Of a stretch of DNA of 64,000 bases, positions 44,614 to 52,211 are shown piece after piece. The notes beneath the pieces are model-generated. The model ran no database searches and had not been told where the DNA came from. It saw only the letters and a program-made list of their open reading frames with translations. A program made the position numbers and the translations under genes. The stretch's first letter is position 1, and each line of letters starts with the position of its first letter. The DNA is from Bacillota bacterium (GTDB lineage: Bacteria; Bacillota; Clostridia; Tissierellales; Sedimentibacteraceae): NCBI GenBank assembly GCA_023453025.1, contig JAEXUD010000062.1:1-64000 (forward strand), in the 5' to 3' direction.

Positions 44614-45264
44614 ATGGAAGAGCATTCATTAAGACTCAAACAGAACTCACATATAACAGAATCCTATAGGAAGCTGGCGCTGAATTTAGAATATGCCAAT
44701 ATTGATGGTAATATTAAAACCATTATGATGACGAGTTCTATGGAAAATGAAGGGAAGACTACGACTGTAAGCAATCTGGCTTGTGTCATGACTGAATTAA
44801 ACAAAAAGATACTTCTGATAGATCTTGACTTAAGAAAGCCGGCAGTTCATAAGTATTTCAATCTTACGAATGGCACAGGATTAACTGATTTGCTGCTGAG
44901 CAAGGGCGATTATCGTAAATATGTTCATAATATACAGCCCGGGCTGGATATATTGACCTCCGGCAGAGCACCATCGAACACTACCGAGATTATAAATTCA
45001 AGAGCGATAAAAGATTTGCTGAAAGAATTATCTTCATGCTATGATTATATATTCCTTGATACACCTCCGGTGACCCTGGTTAGTGACCCTGTTAATATAG
45101 CTGTTTATTCAGATGCTGTTATATTAACTATAGCTTACTCAGAAACTGACAAAGAAACAATCAAAAAATCAATTAATTCCTTAAAACAGTTAAATGCCAA
45201 TATAATAGGAACAGTTTTCAATAAAGTACCAATCAATAAACAAAATAAATATTACTATTACTAA
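44614..45264 (+). CDS. Second CpsD/CapB-family tyrosine-protein kinase
   Basis: A 216-residue BY-kinase collinear with the one at 39205 without gaps in the first 80 residues. Walker A is NEGKTTT at 45-51, Walker A' ILLIDLDLRKP at 66-76 and the C-terminal cluster KYYYY. There is no Wzz-like activator gene of its own nearby, so it may share the one at 38514. It is a probable duplicate that has diverged, transcribed after a terminator and therefore possibly regulated separately. Confidence 0.92.
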   Translation: MEEHSLRLKQNSHITESYRKLALNLEYANIDGNIKTIMMTSSMENEGKTTTVSNLACVMTELNKKILLIDLDLRKPAVHKYFNLTNGTGLTDLLLSKGDYRKYVHNIQPGLDILTSGRAPSNTTEIINSRAIKDLLKELSSCYDYIFLDTPPVTLVSDPVNIAVYSDAVILTIAYSETDKETIKKSINSLKQLNANIIGTVFNKVPINKQNKYYYY

Positions 45265-45451
45265 ATAGTAATATTTATTTTAGTGCCCTATTATCCGATG
45301 TTTGCATTTCATTTTGAATCAGTTCAACCTCTTTGCTTGTTCTTCTATCCTTGATCAATTTGTTAAAAATTTGTTTTTGCAGTAATTATCCTATGGTTTT
45401 ATTTAATTGAATATCTGAGATGGTTACTAAAAAATTCGACATTTATTATGT

Positions 45452-45485
45452 TTTTATGACATAAAATGGTCTTTTATGATATAAT
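45452..45485 (+). promoter_or_regulatory. Promoter with overlapping palindrome
   Basis: A -10 TATAAT at 45480-45485 follows ATGACA (45456-45461) by 18 bases. The -35 lies inside the perfect palindrome TTTTATG-A-CATAAAA (45452-45466), a possible operator for the diguanylate cyclase gene. Confidence 0.5.
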
Positions 45486-45514
45486 ACGATGATTAATCAA
45501 TATAGGAGACCAAA

Positions 45515-46960
45515 ATGATAAAGAATTTCAAATACAAAATTAATTTACTTGTAAGTGCAATCATTATATTAGGATTTACGGCAATTATTTTTATTAACTA
45601 TAATAACTACAGTAAAATTATAAAAGATGATATTAAGAACATATCTAAACTTACATCAACTAATATATATTCTGATATTAATAATGAATTGACAAAACCC
45701 ATCTTTGTTTCTTTGACCATGGCGAATGATTCTTTTTTAAAAGACTGGTTATTAGAGGAAGAAACGATGGTTAATGATGAGGCGCATTTGTTGAAATTAC
45801 AAAATTATTTGAAAGGCTTTGAAATCAAGTACGGCTATAACTCTGTATTTCTTGTATCTGATAAGACTAAAAAATACTATCATTATGCAGGCATACTCAA
45901 AACCATAGATGAAAAAAATGAGCATGATCAATGGTATTTCAATTTCATCAATGATAATAAAACAAATGTTCTCGATGTGGATAATGATGAGGCTGCCAAC
46001 AATACTTTGACTGTTTTTGTGAACTGTCGCATACAAGACAAAAACAATGTTTTAATGGGAGTTACAGGTGTTGGATTGGAAATGAATCAGATACAGTCAA
46101 TGCTTATGTCTTTTGAGGAAGACTATGGGTTAGAAGCATTTTTAATTGATGAAAATGGTTTGGTACAAGTACATACTACCGATAGCTTCATAGAAAAATA
46201 CAATATTTTCAGTGACGGTTCAATGAATTTACTGAAGGATGATATAATTAATAATAGAACATCTCTTGAAACCTTTCCTTATAAAGAAGCAGGTATCGAC
46301 GGATATCTGATTACCAGGTATATTGATGATTTGGGATGGTATTTAGTAGTTAAAAAGGATACCTCGGTTTTAAAGAATATTTTTATGTCTCAATTATTTG
46401 ATGAGCTGTTAATACTTATAGTAGTAATTGGTGTTGTAATTTTAATTATAAACAGCGTTATTAAAAGATATGGAGTTCAGATTGCAAAAATGGCCAATAC
46501 TGATTCTCTGACAGAGGTTCTGAATCGCAGAGGCTTTGATGAAGCATTGAGCTCAATTTTCAGGAACTCTAAAGCCAACAACTCTGCTATGTTTGTTTTT
46601 GACATCGACGATTTTAAAATCATCAATGATACTTATGGTCATGTCTTTGGTGATCGTATTATATGCCTTATTGCAAGCTATGCCAGTGAAATCATTGGAG
46701 AAAACGGTATAATTGCAAGATGGGGAGGAGATGAATTTGCAGGTATTTTACAAGGCAGCATTGAAGAGTCTAAAGAAATTACAGATATGCTCACGGAAAA
46801 AATCAGTCAAGATATAGAACTTAAAAAATATAAAATTACAATTAGCCTGGGATTAACACATATAGAAAAATTAGACACTGCAACCAGTGTGATGGTACGA
46901 GCCGATAAAGCTCTATACGAAGCAAAGAGTAATGGCAAAAATCAAGTATATATATTATAG
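45515..46960 (+). CDS. Cache-sensor diguanylate cyclase
   Basis: A 481-residue membrane protein. Two helices (about 10-28 and 291-311) flank an extracellular double-Cache-like sensor with a KKYYHYAG segment and GLEMNQIQSM near 190. The cytoplasmic GGDEF domain (about 325-481) has an intact GGDEF and the metal motif FDIDDFKIINDTYGH. The RxxD inhibitory site is missing (GENG at its position), so it should escape product inhibition. Its 3' end overlaps the longest reading of the next gene. GGAGA precedes the start. Confidence 0.9.
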   Translation: MIKNFKYKINLLVSAIIILGFTAIIFINYNNYSKIIKDDIKNISKLTSTNIYSDINNELTKPIFVSLTMANDSFLKDWLLEEETMVNDEAHLLKLQNYLKGFEIKYGYNSVFLVSDKTKKYYHYAGILKTIDEKNEHDQWYFNFINDNKTNVLDVDNDEAANNTLTVFVNCRIQDKNNVLMGVTGVGLEMNQIQSMLMSFEEDYGLEAFLIDENGLVQVHTTDSFIEKYNIFSDGSMNLLKDDIINNRTSLETFPYKEAGIDGYLITRYIDDLGWYLVVKKDTSVLKNIFMSQLFDELLILIVVIGVVILIINSVIKRYGVQIAKMANTDSLTEVLNRRGFDEALSSIFRNSKANNSAMFVFDIDDFKIINDTYGHVFGDRIICLIASYASEIIGENGIIARWGGDEFAGILQGSIEESKEITDMLTEKISQDIELKKYKITISLGLTHIEKLDTATSVMVRADKALYEAKSNGKNQVYIL

Positions 46961-46991
46961 TTATAGGTATTTTTTGAATTTAGGAGAGAGA

Positions 46992-48266
46992 ATGATGTGC
47001 ACAAAAAATATTAAATTGTTATGTTCCTTTATAATAATCAGCTTAATAGTTATACTGGTAATATTTTATAGCAGCAGAAATTCGTCAGATATCAAGAGTA
47101 TATCTGCAGTTGAAAATGATGTTGCCGAAAAAACAGATAAAAAAGAAGCAAATGAAGAGTCTTCAGTTGATGAATCTGTTTTGAATAACAGCGGAATAAA
47201 TGAAAATACAGAAAAAGAAACAGAATCAAATATTATAACAGAAGAAGAGCAGGAACAACGGGAGGAATCAGCTGAATCAACTGAATTAAAAAATAATGAA
47301 GATACTATAGGAAATGATTTGCCTATTGAGCATTCACCTGAAGATTACGGCAATTTTGTAATAATAAACAGTACAGGGTACGAGAAGTTTAAATTTAATG
47401 AGTATAATGCCAACGTTTACATAGAATCGGTCAACAAATATGCAGAAAACTTAGCTGATGACGTTAAAATATACAATATCATTGCACCTACATCGAGCGA
47501 ATTCAATATGCCTGGTGAATACAGAGACTTGAGCGGCTCACAAAAAGATGGAATCAGTTATGCCTATTCAAATATGGAGGATGAAGTAATAACTGTGGAT
47601 GCTTATTCTAATATTGAAGCTCATAAAGGTGAATACCTTTATTTTAAAACAGATCACCATTGGACGGCATTAGGAGCATTCAGGGCATATGAGTCATTTA
47701 TGAAGGTTAAAGGTGAGGAAGCGGTACCTTTAGAAGAATATAATAAGATAGATTCGAAAAATAAGTATCTTGGTTCCATTTATAATATGACTAAGAATGA
47801 ACGATTGGAAAATAATTTAGATGATATATGGTATTACAATCCTTTATTATCAGTTGAATATTCATCAATAAACAGGGATGAAACCACATGGAATTCAAGT
47901 CAGATAGTTTTCCCGTCATATTTTGAGCATGACAGGAAATATTCTGTTTTCATGGGAGGGGACACTGCTTTTTCACATATCAATGTTGATTCTCAATCAG
48001 GGGTGAAAATTCTTGTAATAAAAGATTCATACGGGAATGCCTTTATTCCATTCCTACTCCCACATTACGGAGATATTTACATAGCAGATCCCCGTTACTT
48101 TAAAAACGATATATATGATTTAATTGAAGATAACGAAATTGATGAGTTGCTTATAATAAATTATGCAACAGTTTTGCAGCTGCCAGTATTTTCTCAAATG
48201 CTGGGCGATATGGGATCGGGTAATGCTACCAGTGCAACAGCAATAAAAGCTGCGGCCCAGAATTGA
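46992..48266 (+). CDS. DHHW-family (SGNH-like) exported protein
   Basis: A 424-residue membrane-anchored protein with an N-terminal helix (about 9-28), a long Glu/Ser/Asn-rich linker (35-110), and a C-terminal DHHW domain with the naming motif TDHHWTALGAF, ILVIKDSYGNAF (SGNH-like serine) and a late YIADPRYF. Related proteins are found in polysaccharide O-acetylation loci. The start is set at ATG 46992 for AGGAGA just upstream. It closes the surface-polymer cluster, consistent with modification of a wall polymer, but catalytic function is unproven. Confidence 0.8.
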   Translation: MMCTKNIKLLCSFIIISLIVILVIFYSSRNSSDIKSISAVENDVAEKTDKKEANEESSVDESVLNNSGINENTEKETESNIITEEEQEQREESAESTELKNNEDTIGNDLPIEHSPEDYGNFVIINSTGYEKFKFNEYNANVYIESVNKYAENLADDVKIYNIIAPTSSEFNMPGEYRDLSGSQKDGISYAYSNMEDEVITVDAYSNIEAHKGEYLYFKTDHHWTALGAFRAYESFMKVKGEEAVPLEEYNKIDSKNKYLGSIYNMTKNERLENNLDDIWYYNPLLSVEYSSINRDETTWNSSQIVFPSYFEHDRKYSVFMGGDTAFSHINVDSQSGVKILVIKDSYGNAFIPFLLPHYGDIYIADPRYFKNDIYDLIEDNEIDELLIINYATVLQLPVFSQMLGDMGSGNATSATAIKAAAQN

Positions 48267-48286
48267 TGCATATTTATTACTTTTAC

Positions 48287-48315
48287 TTGATGTTATTGTA
48301 ATCGTTTGTTATAAT
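48287..48315 (+). promoter_or_regulatory. Sigma-A promoter of the RidA operon
   Basis: TTGATG, an exact 17-base spacer and TATAAT, 67 bases before the RidA start. Confidence 0.65.
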
Positions 48316-48381
48316 ACAAATAATTTACAGTACTTGCGATCAAGTAACAATTATTACATTACAAATGAAAGGGTGATTTTT

Positions 48382-48846
48382 ATGGCAATTATTGAACAAA
48401 GACTTTATGAACTTGGAATCGAGCTGCCTCCGTTAAATAAGCCGGTGGCTAATTATGTAGGGGTTCGCAGAACAGGAAATTTGTTGTATCTTTCAGGTAC
48501 CGGCCCCGTTGCAGAAGGAAAAATACTGTTTCACGGAAAGCTTGGAAATGAGCTTGACAAGGAAGAAGGCTATTTGGCTGCAAGGATGTCTGCCATAAAT
48601 ATGCTCAGCATATTAAAAAATGAGCTGGGTGATTTGGACAAGCTGGAGAAGATAATCAGTCTGCAGGGCTTTGTGGCATGCAGCAACGATTTTTATGACC
48701 AGCCATATGTAATTAATGGCGCGTCTGATTTGTTTGTTGAAGTGTTTGGCGAAGCCGGCAAGCATACACGTGCCGCACTGGGAACGAATGTGCTGCCATT
48801 TAATACACCTGTAGAAATTTTAATGATTGTTCAGGTAAAGGAGTAA
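48382..48846 (+). CDS. RidA-family protein
   Basis: A 154-residue YjgF/RidA-family protein. The family pattern is visible in LLYLSGTGPVAEGK and the late KHTRAALGTNVLP, with the key arginine (Arg130) that in RidA enzymes deaminates reactive enamine/imine intermediates. ATG 48382 is chosen for GAAAGGGTGA upstream. It is the first gene of an operon with the creatininase-family gene (6-base gap) and the sigma-54 activator. The neighbours suggest it clears an unstable imine made during breakdown of a nitrogen compound. Confidence 0.88.
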   Translation: MAIIEQRLYELGIELPPLNKPVANYVGVRRTGNLLYLSGTGPVAEGKILFHGKLGNELDKEEGYLAARMSAINMLSILKNELGDLDKLEKIISLQGFVACSNDFYDQPYVINGASDLFVEVFGEAGKHTRAALGTNVLPFNTPVEILMIVQVKE

Positions 48847-48852
48847 ATCAAT

Positions 48853-49611
48853 ATGATAAAAAGAGATAATCAGTTAAAATACATGTCCTGGCCAGAAATT
48901 AAAAATAAAATCGAAAGCGGATACGATACTGTGATAATTACTCTGGCATCCACTGAGCAGCATGGACTTCATCTGGCAGAATGCACGGATGAAATAATTG
49001 GTCTCGGATTTGCCTGCGGTTTGGCAGAGAGACTCACAAATGCCCTGGTAGCACCCCCGATAATACCGGGATTATCAGAGCATCATCTTGCTTTGCCGGG
49101 AAGTCTTTCACTCAGAAAAGAGGTTTTCAGAGGCATAGCTGAGGATTACGTCGACTGCTACATAAAACACGGATTCAAAAGGTTTATTTTTATAGCCTCT
49201 CACGGAGGCAATATGCAGGAGACAAAAAAACTTGCTGAAGAAATGCAATCTGCTTATCCTGACAAGCTTTTTATCAATATTCTCACATTAGAATTTTTGC
49301 TGAAGCTTTTTGCGTCATTTGAAAAGCAATACAATATGCCTGCGGGAAGCTGCGGAGGGCACGCATGTGCCTTTGAGACCTCAGTGATGCTTTATCTGGA
49401 GCCGGAACTGGTAAATATGAAAGCAGCTGAAGCAGGTTTTGTAGGTATACCTGACAAAGAATTTCTGGACAATATGTTTAAATATGGGATTGTAGGAGTA
49501 TCAGAAATCGGTGTGCTTGGCGACCCGACCTTGGCGGACGCAGAACTTGGAGAAAAATTCTTCAATGCAATACTGGATGAGATGGAAAAATGCTTAAATA
49601 TAAGCCTGTAG
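48853..49611 (+). CDS. Creatininase-family amidohydrolase
   Basis: A 252-residue metal-dependent hydrolase of the creatininase fold. Metal ligands match: Glu35 and His37 in ASTEQHGLHL, Asp46 in CTDEI, the histidine in IASHGGN and the glutamate in HACAFETS. The family opens cyclic amides or formamides (creatinine, and precursors such as FAPy in riboflavin and F420 routes). The substrate here is unknown. AAGGAG overlaps the end of the RidA gene. Together with RidA and the downstream cyclase-family hydrolase it suggests breakdown of an amide-containing compound. Confidence 0.85.
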   Translation: MIKRDNQLKYMSWPEIKNKIESGYDTVIITLASTEQHGLHLAECTDEIIGLGFACGLAERLTNALVAPPIIPGLSEHHLALPGSLSLRKEVFRGIAEDYVDCYIKHGFKRFIFIASHGGNMQETKKLAEEMQSAYPDKLFINILTLEFLLKLFASFEKQYNMPAGSCGGHACAFETSVMLYLEPELVNMKAAEAGFVGIPDKEFLDNMFKYGIVGVSEIGVLGDPTLADAELGEKFFNAILDEMEKCLNISL

Positions 49612-49689
49612 TACAAAACCCCAATTCGGTTATATGTGAGTATTTCATGATACCCAAGGATTAAATAAACACTTTTCAGGAGGTATTAA

Positions 49690-51075
49690 GTGGCAGAATT
49701 TAATTTTGATGAGGATGTCTATAAACTGATTATTGAACAGCTTGATATTGCCGTTGTTACTGATAAATACGGCAGATATGTTTATGTTACTAAATCATGG
49801 GAAGAATACTATGGAAAAAAACTTGATGAAGTAAAAGGCAAGTATGTAAGAGATGTACTTCCATCATCAAAAATTCATGAGGCACTTGAAACCAAACAGT
49901 CTATAATCGGATATCCTGTGCCGATGGTAAATAGTAAACAGGAAAAGGGTTTTTGCAATTATATTCCTATTATTAAGAATGGTGAAGTTGTTGCCGGATT
50001 CATATACGTTATATTTAAAGGTGAAAAATCAGCTGTAGATTTTTCGAAAATGTTAAACAGCATGATGGATGAATTAAAATATTATCAGCAGGAATTAAAA
50101 CAATTAAGAAAGGCAAAGTACAGCATTGATGAGATAATAGGAGAAAGTGCGGCAATTGTTAATCTGAAAAAACAAATAAGAAGGGCAGCAAAATCAACTT
50201 CAACTGTATTAATCGAAGGAGAAACAGGATGCGGAAAGGAACTAGTAGCTCATTCAATACATGATTTAAGTAACCGAACGCTGAAACCGTTTATAAAGAT
50301 AAATTGTGCGGCAATACCAACCGAGTTGTTTGAGTCAGAGCTTTTCGGGTATGAAGGCGGCGCTTTTACAGGAGCGAAAAAAGACGGCAAAAAGGGAAAA
50401 TTCGAAATGTCTAACGGAGGAAGCTTGTTCTTAGACGAGATTAATCAGATGTCAATGATGGTGCAGCCTAAGTTATTGAGAGTGTTGCAGGAAAAAGAAA
50501 TTGAAAAGGTCGGCGGAAAGGAAAGCATACCGGTTGACATAAGGCTTATTGTGGCATCTAATGTTTCAGTCGAAAAAATGGTTATTGACAAAAAATTCAG
50601 AAGCGATTTATTTTATAGACTTAATGTAATCAATATAAAGATTCCGCCGCTGAGAGAACGTAAAGAGGATATGGGACTTCTGGTGGATAATATCATCTAT
50701 AAACTTAATTTTCAGTTAGGCTTAAATATTCAAGGAATAGACGAGACATCACTGGAAAAATTCAAGGAATACAATTGGCCGGGAAATGTGAGAGAACTGC
50801 AAAATGTTGTTGAACGCGGAATGAATATGGCTCTTACAGGAGTGATGAACTGGAATCATTTTGAGGACTATTTCGAAAATAAGCTGTTTAGAAGCACAGG
50901 CAGTAAAAATGTAAAGAAGGTTATTTTAATAAAACAAGCAAAAAAAAGTCTGGAAAAGGAAATAATTCTTGAAGCCCTGGAAAAATGCGGTCATAACAAA
51001 GCGTTGTGTTCAAGGGAATTAGGAATTTCCAGAACAATGCTATATAAAAAGATAAAAGAATATAGGATAGAATAG
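49690..51075 (+). CDS. Sigma-54-dependent PAS-AAA+-Fis activator
   Basis: A 461-residue enhancer-binding protein. It starts at GTG 49690 after AGGAGG. A PAS domain (about 10-110) senses the signal; the AAA+ domain (about 140-370) has Walker A GETGCGKE, the sigma-54 contact GAFTGA and LFLDEINQM; a Fis-type HTH ends the protein (NKALCSRELGISRTMLYKK). The sigma-54 promoter at 51283 and the inverted repeat at 51081 lie directly downstream, so it probably drives the cyclase-symporter-BKACE-thiolase operon when its ligand is present. Confidence 0.93.
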   Translation: MAEFNFDEDVYKLIIEQLDIAVVTDKYGRYVYVTKSWEEYYGKKLDEVKGKYVRDVLPSSKIHEALETKQSIIGYPVPMVNSKQEKGFCNYIPIIKNGEVVAGFIYVIFKGEKSAVDFSKMLNSMMDELKYYQQELKQLRKAKYSIDEIIGESAAIVNLKKQIRRAAKSTSTVLIEGETGCGKELVAHSIHDLSNRTLKPFIKINCAAIPTELFESELFGYEGGAFTGAKKDGKKGKFEMSNGGSLFLDEINQMSMMVQPKLLRVLQEKEIEKVGGKESIPVDIRLIVASNVSVEKMVIDKKFRSDLFYRLNVINIKIPPLRERKEDMGLLVDNIIYKLNFQLGLNIQGIDETSLEKFKEYNWPGNVRELQNVVERGMNMALTGVMNWNHFEDYFENKLFRSTGSKNVKKVILIKQAKKSLEKEIILEALEKCGHNKALCSRELGISRTMLYKKIKEYRIE

Positions 51076-51080
51076 TTATA

Positions 51081-51114
51081 TGTAAACTATTGTTGGCGTA
51101 AATATTAGTTTACA
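51081..51114. promoter_or_regulatory. Inverted repeat, candidate upstream activator site
   Basis: TGTAAACTA (51081-51089) and TAGTTTACA (51106-51114) are perfect complements. A further TGTAAAC half-site is at 51167-51173. They lie about 170-200 and 115 bases before the sigma-54 promoter, the normal place for enhancer sites. Confidence 0.55.
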
Positions 51115-51199
51115 CATCTATGTGAAGTCTATTGTTTCAATATAATAAGAAATAAAATTAATAACATGTAAACAAAAGTACACACAATATTTTCAGAGA

Positions 51200-51236
51200 A
51201 AAGATCGCTATTTTAAGTAGTTCGATCTTTTTTTGT
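51200..51236 (+). terminator. Terminator after the sigma-54 activator gene
   Basis: Perfect arms AAAGATCG and CGATCTTT with a 15-base loop, then a run of T. Confidence 0.85.
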
Positions 51237-51282
51237 TTATTTCATAATGATTTTTCAATAGTAACAGGACTTTATAAAAGTG

Positions 51283-51298
51283 TGGCATGGTTATTGCT
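51283..51298 (+). promoter_or_regulatory. Sigma-54 (-24/-12) promoter
   Basis: TGGCATG, four bases, then TTGCT: close to the consensus TGGCACG-N4-TTGCW, with GG (51284-51285) and GC (51296-51297) exactly 12 bases apart. It lies 66 bases before the cyclase gene and directly follows the activator gene and its candidate enhancer. Confidence 0.85.
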
Positions 51299-51363
51299 TA
51301 TATACAGGCAGTATTGTGCGCACATACAAATTAATAATCAGAAGATGTATTGGAGGAAATGAC

Positions 51364-52134
51364 ATGAAAATTGTAGACTTGAGTATTGCTTTAGAAAGTG
51401 GGTTGCCAAGTGATCCGCCAGATTATATTCCTTATATTGATTACAGAAATCACAAAGATACAGCTCAAGAAATGTTAGGGTTTTTTGGGGATGCTACCGT
51501 AGACGATTTGCCTGAAGGTAATGGATGGGCAGTTGAATTTTTAAAAATATCAACTCATGGGGGTACTCATATAGATGCACCATATCATTTTTATCCAACT
51601 ATGAATAATGGTGAAAGGGCTTGGACTATTGATGAAGTACCCTTGGATTGGTTTTATGGTGATGCTGTTGTAGTGGATTTTCGAAATAAGCCGGATGGTT
51701 ACAAGGTGGAACCGGTTGATTTTGAAAACTATTTCAAATCAATTGACTATACGTTAAAGCAGGGTGATATCGTATTGGTAAATACAGGCGCAAGCAGAAA
51801 ATGGGGGCACAAAGAATACTTGACATCAGGCTGCGGAATGTCTAAGGAAGCAACGTTGTGGATTATAAATCAAGGCGTTCGTGTTGTCGGAACAGATGCA
51901 TGGAGCTGGGACAGACCATTGCCGATAATAGCAAGAGACTTTAATGAAACTCACGACAGCAGTATTATATGGGAAGGTCACAGGGCAGGTGCGGTTAAAG
52001 CGTATTGTCATATTGAAAAACTAACCAATTTAGAATCCATTCCGGTAACAGGAAGTAAGTTTTTCTGTTTTCCTGTTAAGATTAAAGGGGCAAGTGCAGG
52101 TTGGATACGTGCAGTTGCCTTTGTAGAAGATTAG
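51364..52134 (+). CDS. Cyclase-family hydrolase (kynurenine-formamidase-like)
   Basis: A 256-residue metal hydrolase of the cyclase family. The signature HGGTHIDAPYHF (His65, His69, Asp71, His75) supplies the metal ligands. Known members hydrolyse N-formylkynurenine, isatin or similar amides. The start at 51364 has GGAGGAAA upstream; an open reading back to 51280 is excluded because it would begin inside the sigma-54 promoter. It is the first gene of the sigma-54 operon. Its substrate is probably the compound brought in by the downstream symporter. Confidence 0.88.
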   Translation: MKIVDLSIALESGLPSDPPDYIPYIDYRNHKDTAQEMLGFFGDATVDDLPEGNGWAVEFLKISTHGGTHIDAPYHFYPTMNNGERAWTIDEVPLDWFYGDAVVVDFRNKPDGYKVEPVDFENYFKSIDYTLKQGDIVLVNTGASRKWGHKEYLTSGCGMSKEATLWIINQGVRVVGTDAWSWDRPLPIIARDFNETHDSSIIWEGHRAGAVKAYCHIEKLTNLESIPVTGSKFFCFPVKIKGASAGWIRAVAFVED

Positions 52135-52211
52135 CAATAGATTTAAATTCAAGATCAGGTTTAATAGGTTTTCCTGATAAAAAACCTAAATACTATAAAA
52201 GAGGTTAAAAA

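Noticed and set aside
51280..51363. Longer reading of the cyclase gene from 51280
   Set aside because: It would start inside the sigma-54 promoter; ATG 51364 has a good ribosome site and the expected N-terminus.
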